NCBI GenBank assembly: GCA_964386865.1
Contig: CAYLUN010000041.1
Location: 1 to 47,710, forward strand
DNA from: CAYLUN01 sp964386865
GTDB taxonomy: Bacteria; Verrucomicrobiota; Kiritimatiellia; RFP12; UBA1067
Reading direction: 5' to 3'
DNA: 47,710 bases
This document shows, in pieces, positions 29,882 to 37,126 of the stretch. The notes under the pieces were generated by a model, which saw only the letters and a list, made by a program, of their open reading frames with translations, was not told the DNA's origin and did not search any database. The position numbers and the translations under genes were made by a program. Positions within the stretch are counted from its first letter, which is position 1. Each line of letters opens with the position of its first letter.

Positions 29882-31903
29882 ATGAGCGAGGCGATGGTCG
29901 GGCGCGGACGCCCGATTCTGCTTGCGCTGGCTGCAGCGGGTCTGTGCGCGTGCGGGTACGGAGCCGAGCAGCGGGTTGCCTCCCCAGACGGCTCGATCGC
30001 CGTGACGCTCTCTGACGACGGCGGGCTGCGCTACCGCGTGGATCTGGACGGCCAGCCGTTGCTGAAGCCCTCGCGCCTGGGGCTGGAGTTCGCGGGCGGC
30101 GTTCGGCTGGGGCCGTCGTCGGTCATCGAGCAGGCCGAGCCGTCGGGCCACAGCGGAGCATGGGAGAACCGCTTCGGGAAACGCCGCGAGGTTCGAGAGA
30201 AGTGGAACCAGCTCCGCTTGACGCTGCGCGTGGCCGGTGTTCCGGAGCGGCGCTTCGGCGTGAGCGTGCGCGTGTTCGACGATGGTGTCGCGCTTCGCTA
30301 CGAGTTGGGCGAGGCGTCGGGCCTCGGAGCCTTCACGCTCTATCATGAGCAGACCGAGTTCGCGTTTGCGGGCGACTGGCGCTGCTGGGCGGGCGAGCCC
30401 TCGGCGTGTGCCGAAAGCCAGTATCTCGAGCGCACGCTGAGCGCGATTCCGAAAGCGGGCCAGGGCGGCGCCTACTTGAGCACGCTGCCGCTGGTGGTGC
30501 AGGCGCCGCAGGCGTGCGTGGCGGTGGCGGAGTCCGACCTGCGCGACTGGGCCGGGATGTTTGTGACGGGCACCGGCACGACGACCGTGCGGGTGGCTCT
30601 GGCGCCGCGCGGCGACCGGCGCGGATGCGTCGCGTCAGAGGCGCCGCGCACGAGCCCGTGGCGCGTGCTCATGATCGCCCGCAGCGCGGCGGGCCTCGTG
30701 AACTCCGACTTAGTCGCGACGCTGGCGACGCCGAGCCAAATCGCCGACGCGGCGTGGGTCGAGCCCGGCGCGTGCGCGTGGGATCCCTGGTGGACGGGCG
30801 TGAACCCGAGTCTGCCCCAGCACGCCGGCGTCTGGTCGCGGGGCGACACCCAGGCGCACATGTCCTACATCGATTTCGCGGTTGATATGGGGTGGCCCTA
30901 TCAGCTGGTCGACTGGTTCTGGTATGAGAACATGTCGACCCACGAGGTCGCGCTGAACCTCGGCGGCAAGAACCCCGAACAGCCTCTGGCTGACTTTGCC
31001 AAATGCGCGCCTCACGTCGACATGTCCATGCTGCTGGACTACGCGAAGCTGCGCGGCGTGCGGCTGCTGGTCTGGCTCCACTCGTATGATCTGGAGCGGT
31101 ACGGCGTCGAGCGGGCCTGCGCGCTGTTCGCCAAGTGGGGCGCGGCTGGGCTGAAGATCGACTTCATGAACAGCGACAGCCAGGAGACGGTGGCGTGGTG
31201 CGAGAAGGTGATCTCGACGGCGGCGCAGCACAAGCTGCTGGTCGACTTCCACGGCGCGTACAAGGCCACCGGCCTGGCGCGGACGTGGCCGAACTACATC
31301 ACGCAGGAGGGCGTGCTGGGCAACGAGTACAACAAGCTGGAAGGCAATAAGTGTACGCCGCTGCACACGGTGACGCTGCCCTTCACGCGGGGGCTGCTCG
31401 GGCCGATGGACTTTACGCCCGGCGGGTTCATCAACGTGCCCCCTGCGCAATTCGCGATCACGCAGCCCGCCCAAGTCATGGGCACGCGCGCGCGGCAGCT
31501 GGCGATGCCCGTCGTCTACGAGAGCCCGCTGACGGTCTTCTGCGACAGCCCCGAGATCTACCGGGGTGCAGCCGGCGTCGAGTACTACCGCGGGCTGCCC
31601 ACGGTGTGGGACGAGACGGTCGTGCCGTCGGCGGAGATCGCGAGGCACATCGTGGTGGCGCGGCGCTCGGGCGGAACGTGGTGGCTGGCGGCGATAAACG
31701 GCGGCGAGGCGCTCAAGGTGCGCGTGCCGCTGGGCTTTCTCGGGGCGGGCGCGTGGGCGCTGCGCGGCTTCGCCGACGCGCCGGACGCGGCGACGGCGCC
31801 GACGCATGTGGCCGAGAAGACGCAACGCGTCAGCTCAGCCGACACCCTCGAGCTGGATCTTGCCCCTGCGGGCGGCTACGCCGCCACGCTCAGCCAGCCC
31901 TGA
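29882..31903 (+). CDS. GH97 family alpha-glycosidase, probably retaining
   Basis: ATG 29882 has AGGAG upstream and gives 673 residues, a normal GH97 length. LCAC at 21-24 may be a lipobox. The beta-rich N-terminal domain (~28-280) opens with RVASPDGSIAVTLSDDGGLRYRVD, typical of GH97. The (beta/alpha)8 barrel follows (PYQLVDWFWYE, VRLLVWLHSYDL, GLKIDFMNSDSQ), then a C-terminal beta domain. GH97 contains inverting alpha-glucosidases such as SusB and retaining alpha-galactosidases; the retaining members have an Asp nucleophile in a KxDF motif that SusB lacks. Asp427 in LKIDFM therefore suggests the retaining type, with Glu476 or Glu482 in TQEGVLGNE as candidate acid/base (inference). It sits directly after HzsA-like gene C. 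Confidence 0.88.
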   Translation: MSEAMVGRGRPILLALAAAGLCACGYGAEQRVASPDGSIAVTLSDDGGLRYRVDLDGQPLLKPSRLGLEFAGGVRLGPSSVIEQAEPSGHSGAWENRFGKRREVREKWNQLRLTLRVAGVPERRFGVSVRVFDDGVALRYELGEASGLGAFTLYHEQTEFAFAGDWRCWAGEPSACAESQYLERTLSAIPKAGQGGAYLSTLPLVVQAPQACVAVAESDLRDWAGMFVTGTGTTTVRVALAPRGDRRGCVASEAPRTSPWRVLMIARSAAGLVNSDLVATLATPSQIADAAWVEPGACAWDPWWTGVNPSLPQHAGVWSRGDTQAHMSYIDFAVDMGWPYQLVDWFWYENMSTHEVALNLGGKNPEQPLADFAKCAPHVDMSMLLDYAKLRGVRLLVWLHSYDLERYGVERACALFAKWGAAGLKIDFMNSDSQETVAWCEKVISTAAQHKLLVDFHGAYKATGLARTWPNYITQEGVLGNEYNKLEGNKCTPLHTVTLPFTRGLLGPMDFTPGGFINVPPAQFAITQPAQVMGTRARQLAMPVVYESPLTVFCDSPEIYRGAAGVEYYRGLPTVWDETVVPSAEIARHIVVARRSGGTWWLAAINGGEALKVRVPLGFLGAGAWALRGFADAPDAATAPTHVAEKTQRVSSADTLELDLAPAGGYAATLSQP

Positions 31904-31975
31904 GGCAACGGGGCGCAGCTGCGATTCGGCCGGCGCCGCCGGCGCTGCAGCTGATCGCTCCATGACCGGAGCTGG

Positions 31976-32025
31976 CTAAAGCCGGGACAACCGGCATGAG
32001 AGCCCGCATGTTGCGCCGGCTTTAG
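31976..32025. repeat. 10-bp perfect inverted repeat in a 286-bp intergenic region
   Basis: CTAAAGCCGG at 31976-31985 is the exact reverse complement of CCGGCTTTAG at 32016-32025, with a 30-base loop that itself contains CATG repeats. It lies between the GH97 stop and the next gene start. It has no T-run and no flanking duplication that I can see. It could be an RNA structure or a decayed repeat element. I see no gene in this gap. Confidence 0.55.
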
Positions 32026-32189
32026 ACGGCCCAGAGCACCCGTCGTTGCCGTGTTACACTGTGACGCCGAATCTCGATGCGCCCGAGGCGAGCGGCCTTT
32101 GCGCTTGAGGCTGGCCGGTCGATGCGCTATTGTACCAGCCACGGGAAGCGGCACCTCAGCGGGTGCGCCCCGGCGACGGGGAATGCGCC

Positions 32190-33239
32190 ATGGCGACAGG
32201 GAGAATGACATTCGATGAGCGGGATCAGTGGCGGCGGCTGTTCGCTTTGGCGGAGCGGCTGGACCGGCTCGACCCATGGCCCTGGATGGGAGCCGCCGAC
32301 TGTTTCGGCATCGAGGTTCCGGGCTGGGACGAGCCGTGCTTCGTGGCGTTCGGCGGGCACTCCAAGTCGTTCCGCAACGTCCGTTTTCTGATCGGCTGGA
32401 AGTCGCTGTACGATCTGGTCTCGCGGCTGGCGGATCCGGCCAAGCAGGTCGACGCGTGGCTGCTGGAGATCCGCATGATCGAGCTGCTGTTCGTGAACGA
32501 AGCCCTGCTCTTCGAGCACGAGCAGGCGTTTCTCAAGCGGCTGAGGCGCCCCGTCGGGGAGGCCTGCTCGTCGCCGGTCTTCCGGTCGCTGGTGCCGGGC
32601 TACCACCCGTGGCTGCCCGACGCGCGCGAGCGGCTGCTGCTGGAGTCGGCGCTGTATCAGGCGTTCGGCATGGCCATGCGCGTGGAGGCGGACGGCGCGC
32701 TGCTCAAGTCGCGCTTTCCGCGCGAGATCCTGATGCGCAAGCCGGACGGAAAGGGCGCGTGGCGCGACGTCTGGGCCAAGGTCAAGGAGATCGGCGACGA
32801 GGAGGTGGAGGTCCGCATCGAGTCCAAGCGGTTGGACATGATCCGCATCCTGCCGCTGCAGCCCGTGACGCTGCAGCTGGATCTCGTGTTCACGCCCATG
32901 CGAATACTCCCGGACGGCTCGCGCCCGCAGACGGCCTATGTGTTGATGGCGGTCGACGCCACGAGCGGCTTCATCGTGGCGGGGGATCTGCTGCAGGCGA
33001 CCGAGGGGATCGCCAAGATGTGGTCGCTGATACCCGAGCGGCTGCTGGAGATCTTCGAGCAGCTCGGCGGCTGCCCGCAGGTGATCGAGATCGGCTCCGA
33101 CCGCATGGCCAATCTGCTGCGCCCGCTGAGCGAGCTGCTGCCCTTCAAGATGGTGCGGCGCGAACGTCTGGCCATGCTCGAAAGCGCGCGCGAGCACATG
33201 AGCGCGTTCATCGCCCGCCAAGACGGCGACAAGGGCTAG
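32190..33239 (+). CDS. Uncharacterised DUF6930/DUF7309-like protein
   Basis: ATG 32190 is chosen because GGGGA lies 7 bases before it; a second Met at 32205 has poor spacing. The product has 349 residues, with no signal peptide or membrane helix. The first half (WRRLFALAERLDRLDPWPWMG, PCFVAFGGHSKSFRNVRFLIG) and second half (YVLMAVDATSGFIVAGDLLQA, PQVIEIGSDRMANLLRPLSELL) recall paired DUF7309 and DUF6930 domains of cytoplasmic bacterial proteins with no known function; this recollection is not verified. The second half looks like a retroviral-integrase or transposase-type nuclease fold only very loosely. Its stop codon overlaps that of the convergent VTT gene in a shared CTAG. Confidence 0.68.
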   Translation: MATGRMTFDERDQWRRLFALAERLDRLDPWPWMGAADCFGIEVPGWDEPCFVAFGGHSKSFRNVRFLIGWKSLYDLVSRLADPAKQVDAWLLEIRMIELLFVNEALLFEHEQAFLKRLRRPVGEACSSPVFRSLVPGYHPWLPDARERLLLESALYQAFGMAMRVEADGALLKSRFPREILMRKPDGKGAWRDVWAKVKEIGDEEVEVRIESKRLDMIRILPLQPVTLQLDLVFTPMRILPDGSRPQTAYVLMAVDATSGFIVAGDLLQATEGIAKMWSLIPERLLEIFEQLGGCPQVIEIGSDRMANLLRPLSELLPFKMVRRERLAMLESAREHMSAFIARQDGDKG

Positions 33240-33961
33240 CGCCGCCGCGCGCGCATCTCGGCGCCCGATGCGCTCGTCGCGGCGGCTTTGCTTGGGCGCC
33301 GCATCACGGCCAGCGCCACGCCCGACAGCAGCAGCGACGCGCCGAAAGCCGGCAGGAACGAGTCGGAGATCCGCCCCCACGCGCCGACGGCCGCGTAAGC
33401 CAGCGACACGCCCGCGTTGCCCAGGGCCGTCGCGGCGACCACGCCCGGCAGGGGCTGCCGCACGAGCCCGCTGAACAGCACGGAGGCCTCCGCCAGGACG
33501 GGCACGGGCCGCAGGGCGAGCAGCATCCACGCGCCGTGCCGCCTGTGGAACGCCGCGAGCAGCTCGGATTCCCGCTGGCCGATCAGGCGCCGGGCCGCCC
33601 CCGACACGCTGCGCCCGAGGGCGTAGCCCGCGGCGGCGCTGAGGCTCATGCCGAGGAACGAGGCGAGCGCGCCGCCAGCAAAGCCGAGCGTCAGGCCGCA
33701 GGCGGTGCTGGCGAGGCTGGATGGCACGGGCAGCACGATGTCCGTCGCCAGCAGGAGGGTCAGGGCCGCACCTGTCGCCCAGCGGTGTGCGTCGGCCTGC
33801 AGGAGCAGGCGGTCGGTCCACGCGTCGATGGCCGGGCCGAAGAGGCAGAACGGGACGATGATGGCGACCGCCACGCAGGCGAGAAGCGCGAGGGCGCGGC
33901 AGGGGGCTCGCCGGACTGCTGGCTGCCGCTGGCCGGCTGCGGATTGGGGTTTGGCTCGCAT
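33236..33961 (-). CDS. VTT (DedA/TVP38-type) membrane protein
   Basis: The 241-residue protein has about five to six hydrophobic segments. The VTT/SNARE-associated domain is recognised from LATDIVLPVPSSLASTACG, GLTLGFAGGALASFLGMSLSAAAGYALGR and the signature-like LRPVPVLAEASVLFSGL. VTT proteins help move phospholipids or undecaprenyl phosphate across the membrane in other bacteria, which fits envelope maintenance here (inference). The start at 33961 has only a weak ribosome site. The -35 box of the divergent methyltransferase promoter lies inside its first codons. Its stop overlaps the convergent gene in CTAG. Confidence 0.8.
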   Translation of the reverse strand: MRAKPQSAAGQRQPAVRRAPCRALALLACVAVAIIVPFCLFGPAIDAWTDRLLLQADAHRWATGAALTLLLATDIVLPVPSSLASTACGLTLGFAGGALASFLGMSLSAAAGYALGRSVSGAARRLIGQRESELLAAFHRRHGAWMLLALRPVPVLAEASVLFSGLVRQPLPGVVAATALGNAGVSLAYAAVGAWGRISDSFLPAFGASLLLSGVALAVMRRPSKAAATSASGAEMRARRR

Positions 33962-33979
33962 AAGACTTTTCGGTACTAT
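33951..33979 (+). promoter_or_regulatory. Candidate promoter of the methyltransferase gene
   Basis: TTGGCT (33951-33956) and TACTAT (33974-33979) are 17 bases apart, with the start codon 33 bases beyond. The predicted leader holds the GGGAG ribosome site. It overlaps the first codons of the divergent VTT gene. Confidence 0.42.
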
Positions 33980-34011
33980 ACCAAAAAACCGGTCGCAAGG
34001 GAGAGACGCAA

Positions 34012-35040
34012 ATGAGGGAGCAGGCGCTTTCGGTGCAGGGCATCGTCGATTTGGCTAGCATGTTCTATGGTTCCGCGACCCTGTTCGCCGCGCTCGAGAT
34101 CGACGTGTTCACGGCGATCCGCGAGGCGGCGGGCGGCGTCACGGCGGCGGCGCTGGCGGAGCGGCTGGGCGCCGACGAGCGCGGGCTGCGGTTGCTGCTG
34201 GACGCGTGTGCGGCCGTGGGGCTGCTGGCGAAGGCGGGCGACCGCTACGATAATACGCCGGCGGGTGACCTCGCCTTGGTTGCGGGCGCGCCGCACGACC
34301 TGACCCGGGCCGTGCGTTACAACCGCGACGTCTATCCGGCGTGGGGGCGCCTCGCGGAGCTGGTCCGGACGGGGCGCCCGGTGGAGGCGCCCGAGATCCA
34401 TTTGGGCGAGGATGCGGTGCGGACGCGCCGGTTCGTTTTGGCGATGCACGGGCGCGCGCTGGGCATCGGCCGCTCCGTGGTGCCCCTGCTCGACTTGGGC
34501 GGCTGCAAGCGGCTGCTCGACTTGGCGGGCGGGCCCGGCACCTACGCGGCCCTGCTGGCGCAGGCGAACCCCGGGCTGTCGTGCGTCACCGTCGACCTGC
34601 CGGCCGTCTCGGCGGTCGCGGCGGAGCTGGTGCGCGAGGCCGGGCTCTCGGAGCGCGTTGTCTGCCGGCCGGGCGACTACCACGCGGACACGTATGAGGA
34701 GGGCGCGTTCGACGCGGTGACCGTCTTCGGCGCGCTGCACCAGGAGTCGCCGGAACAGATCGTCTCGATCCTGAAGCGGGCGTTCGCCGCGCTCCGCCCG
34801 GGCGGGCGCATCTTCGTGCTCGACATGATGACCGACGGCACCCACACGCGGCCGGCCTTCTCGGCGCTGTTCGCCGTGAACATGGCCCTGACGACCGAGA
34901 GCGGCTGGGTCTTCTCCGACGACGAGCTGAAGGGGTGGCTGGCGGAGGCGGGCTTTGCTGGCGCCGAGACTCGGGCGGTACCGCCGCCGATGCCGCACTG
35001 GCTCGTCAGCGCCAGCAAGCCGGGTCACTTGCGGCAGTGA
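34012..35040 (+). CDS. SAM-dependent O-methyltransferase-like protein with winged-helix dimerisation domain
   Basis: ATG 34012 follows GGGAG; the product has 342 residues. Residues 1-95 form the winged-helix dimerisation domain of COMT-type methyltransferases (VTAAALAERLGADERGLRLLLDACAAVGLL, then YDNTPAG). The Rossmann part begins near 165 with LLDLAGGPGTYAALLA, the SAM-binding glycine motif. It continues with VTVDLPAV, RPGDYHADTYEEGAFDAVTVFGALHQ and LRPGGRIFVLD. In this family the segments correspond to the cofactor acidic residue, the metal-free active site and the conserved beta strands. The substrate is probably a hydroxyl group on a small aromatic or quinone-like compound, but the closest neighbours give no pathway. 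Its 3' end overlaps the MliC-like gene by 16 bases. Confidence 0.87.
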   Translation: MREQALSVQGIVDLASMFYGSATLFAALEIDVFTAIREAAGGVTAAALAERLGADERGLRLLLDACAAVGLLAKAGDRYDNTPAGDLALVAGAPHDLTRAVRYNRDVYPAWGRLAELVRTGRPVEAPEIHLGEDAVRTRRFVLAMHGRALGIGRSVVPLLDLGGCKRLLDLAGGPGTYAALLAQANPGLSCVTVDLPAVSAVAAELVREAGLSERVVCRPGDYHADTYEEGAFDAVTVFGALHQESPEQIVSILKRAFAALRPGGRIFVLDMMTDGTHTRPAFSALFAVNMALTTESGWVFSDDELKGWLAEAGFAGAETRAVPPPMPHWLVSASKPGHLRQ

Positions 35041-35423
35041 ACGCCCTCGAAGATCGTCCGGCCGTTGCGCGCCACGAGGCAGTAGGGGCCTTTCTCGCGG
35101 AACTCGACGTGCTTGTCCGCCGAGAGGTAGCGCATGCCCGTGCCTGAAATCGCCTGGTAGAGCACCAGCTTCTTGCCGTCGGGTAAGCGCAGCAGCACCT
35201 TGCTGTCGTAGGTGCAGACGAGCCCGTTGGCGAGCGTCTCCGTGCGCTTCTCCTCGCCATAGGATACGTTCAGGAACTCGCCGTCCATGTTCACGAAGCG
35301 CGTCTCGCGCTTCGCTTTGAAGGTCAGCGTGGCGCAGCCGGCCGCGGCGGCGAGGGCGACGCCGGCGAGCAGGGTGCGCAAGCAGGCGCGGGCACGCGGC
35401 GACAGGATACACGTTTTGAACAT
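35025..35423 (-). CDS. MliC-like lysozyme-inhibitor lipoprotein (putative)
   Basis: The 132-residue protein has an N-terminal signal with a basic start, a hydrophobic run, and the lipobox AAGC ending at Cys30, so it is predicted to be a lipoprotein. The body pattern (CTYDSKVLLRLPDGKKLVLYQ, SGTGMRYLSADKHVEFREKG, ARNGRTIFEGVHC) follows MliC/PliC inhibitors of c-type lysozyme, which show LPDG, SGxRY and xFxxKG segments in this order. Two cysteines, in LVCTY and GVHC, could form the family disulfide. If correct it would protect peptidoglycan from lysozyme, implying contact with a host or predator. The segment before the domain (KRETRFVNMDGEFLNVSYG) is not recognised. The assignment is by eye and moderate. 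Confidence 0.62.
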   Translation of the reverse strand: MFKTCILSPRARACLRTLLAGVALAAAAGCATLTFKAKRETRFVNMDGEFLNVSYGEEKRTETLANGLVCTYDSKVLLRLPDGKKLVLYQAISGTGMRYLSADKHVEFREKGPYCLVARNGRTIFEGVHCRK

Positions 35424-35469
35424 GCCCGTAGTGTAGCGCGTCCAGCGGCCTGCGGCAAGGGCGGAGCGT

Positions 35470-35712
35470 GTAATCGGTTGGTGACCATGGGCATGCGAGA
35501 AGGGCGCGTTTCAGATGAAAGCGTGTCGCAAGACTGGGAGTGCGGGCGCCCCCGCCCGCAACAACGTGGGTGACGCGACAGTCCGCAAGCGGTTGATCCA
35601 CGTTTGGTTGCGCGCCAGCCTTGCGCGGACTTTCGCCAGGCGGGCGAGGGCGCCCGCCCTACCAGGCGCTCCGCACACGAAACGCTCTCACCTAGCACCC
35701 CAACCGATTACG
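35470..35712. mobile_element. MITE-like element, 243 bp, 12-bp terminal inverted repeats, 9-bp target-site duplication
   Basis: The ends are GTAATCGGTTGG (35470-35481) and its exact reverse complement CCAACCGATTAC (35701-35712). Immediately outside both ends is the same 9-mer, GCGGAGCGT (35461-35469 and 35713-35721), the expected target-site duplication. The inside has no credible gene but two perfect 8-bp hairpins (TGCGGGCG pairing CGCCCGCA near 35541-35560, and GGCGGGCG pairing CGCCCGCC near 35639-35658). A longer inverted pair (AGTCCGC with GCGGACT) lies between them. It fills almost all of the 321-bp gap between the MliC-like and DUF362 genes. A 9-bp duplication is typical of several DDE transposase families, so it is probably mobilised in trans. 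Confidence 0.82.
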
Positions 35713-35744
35713 CGGAGCGTTTGCAGGCCGGCCTTCAGGCTGGC

Positions 35745-36866
35745 TCACTCGATGCCTTTAAAGACCTTTAGCGCCCTCAAGAGCCGCGACTGCGTCATGC
35801 GGATCGCGTCGCGGGGACAGACCTCGTGGCAGCAGCAGCAGCTAATGCAGCGGCCGGCGTCCAGCGCCGGGCGGCGAGCGCCGTCCGGGAGCGTGAGGGC
35901 CAGCGCCGGGCAGGCCTTCACGCACAGGCCGCACCTGACGCAGGCTTCGGCCGAGAAGGCGGGCCGCACCCAGACGAGGCGGCTGGCGCCGCGCACCAGC
36001 CAGGCGGGCAGCAGGCCCAGCAGGTGCCCGCCGGCGGGCACCTCGAAAGAGCCGACCGACACCGCGTCGCCGACGCGCGCGTAGGGCTCGACGGCGCCGG
36101 CTTCGGACTGGGCGGCCAGATAGGGGACGCGGCGCGCGTCGATGTGCAGCACGTCGCACAGGGCGCGGTCGAGCGCGAAGGGGTCGGCGGAGGCCGCCAG
36201 GAAGCCGAGGTTGACGGGCCGTCCGTTGGCCGGGCCCTGGCCCTCCATGCCCACGACGGCGTCGGCGATCGTCCAGGTCGGCGGGAGGACCTCCCAGATG
36301 GTCTTGATGAGGCGCCCGAAAACGGCCGGCTTGGGGTGGAGCCGGTGCAGCGTGGTCTTGGAGTAGCCGGGGATGGCCCCGTAGACGTTCTTGACGGCGG
36401 CGGTGAGCAGGGTGAGCGAGTGGCTTTTGACCTTGGGCAGGTTGACCACGAGGTCCGCCTCCAGCACGGGCAGGGCCACGGAAAAGGAGAAGCCGCCGAC
36501 CTCGAACGGACGGGCGCCGGCTTGTTCGAGGGAGAGCAGCGGGACGCCTTCCGCGGCGCACACCGCCTCCAGGCCGGACGCCTGCCACACCTGGCGCAGG
36601 TTCGCTGCGCTGGCCGGGCTGTCGCCGACGCTGACGCGCGCGCCGGCGGCTTTGAGCCGGCGGATCACGTGGCGCACGACTTCGGGGTGGGTCGTGACCG
36701 CCTGCTCCGGGAGCCGGTCGGTCAGCAGGTTGGGCTTGAGCAGGACATTCCGTCCCCGCAGCTCCGTTCCCTTCAGCCAGCCGGTCATAGACCACAGCCG
36801 GTCAAGGGCCGCGGGCAGGCCTTCCCCGTAATCGTCACAGCGCGCAAAGGCAACCTCGTTGCTCAT
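35745..36866 (-). CDS. DUF362 protein with C-terminal double [4Fe-4S] ferredoxin domain
   Basis: The ATG at 36866 begins the conserved sequence (MSNEVAFARCDDYGEG); longer in-frame extension has no homology. The product has 373 residues. Residues ~1-265 fit DUF362 (LLKPNLLTDRLPEQAVTTHPEVV, VSVGDSPASAANLRQVW, LPVLEADLVVNLPKVKSHSLTLLTAAVKNVYGAIPGYSK). Two cysteine clusters follow, CVRCGLCVKACP at 309-320 and CISCCCCHEVCP at 340-351, each able to hold a 4Fe-4S cluster. DUF362 proteins fused to ferredoxins are widespread, cytoplasmic and uncharacterised, presumed to be redox or corrinoid-associated. The gene is divergent from the RHS gene. No partner for electron transfer is in view. Confidence 0.87.
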   Translation of the reverse strand: MSNEVAFARCDDYGEGLPAALDRLWSMTGWLKGTELRGRNVLLKPNLLTDRLPEQAVTTHPEVVRHVIRRLKAAGARVSVGDSPASAANLRQVWQASGLEAVCAAEGVPLLSLEQAGARPFEVGGFSFSVALPVLEADLVVNLPKVKSHSLTLLTAAVKNVYGAIPGYSKTTLHRLHPKPAVFGRLIKTIWEVLPPTWTIADAVVGMEGQGPANGRPVNLGFLAASADPFALDRALCDVLHIDARRVPYLAAQSEAGAVEPYARVGDAVSVGSFEVPAGGHLLGLLPAWLVRGASRLVWVRPAFSAEACVRCGLCVKACPALALTLPDGARRPALDAGRCISCCCCHEVCPRDAIRMTQSRLLRALKVFKGIE

Positions 36867-36952
36867 GTCCGAACAGTAGCAAAACCCGGCGCGGATGGCC
36901 AGACCGAGCCGGAGGACGAAGGGGGGGAATCCGACAGAAAGGAAATCCGCAC

Positions 36953-36980
36953 TTGACATTTCTACCCCCCCCCGCATAAT
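36953..36980 (+). promoter_or_regulatory. RHS promoter with nine-C tract between -35 and -10 (phase-variation candidate)
   Basis: A perfect -35 box TTGACA (36953-36958) and a good -10 box CATAAT (36975-36980) are 16 bases apart. Nine of the spacer bases are an uninterrupted C run (36965-36973). The predicted start near 36987 leaves a leader of about 140 bases before the RHS start codon. Homopolymer tracts in this position change spacer length by slippage in known phase-variable promoters; one added C here would give the optimal 17. Confidence 0.62.
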
Positions 36981-37126
36981 GGGTGCCAACATTGGGTTGT
37001 GGAGTGCCGGAAAAGCGGCTTATTGTGTGACGTCCGCCCCGGCCCCCGGCCCGCTGCGTGGCAGGGTGAGGCGTCCCGTTTCCGCCCCCGAGAGGCGGTT
37101 CGAGCGCCCCCGCCGGAAGGCGCTCC

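Noticed and set aside
37090..37126. tRNA-like GGTTCGAG motif upstream of the RHS gene
   Set aside because: No acceptor stem or anticodon arm can be built around it; it is a chance match in the leader.
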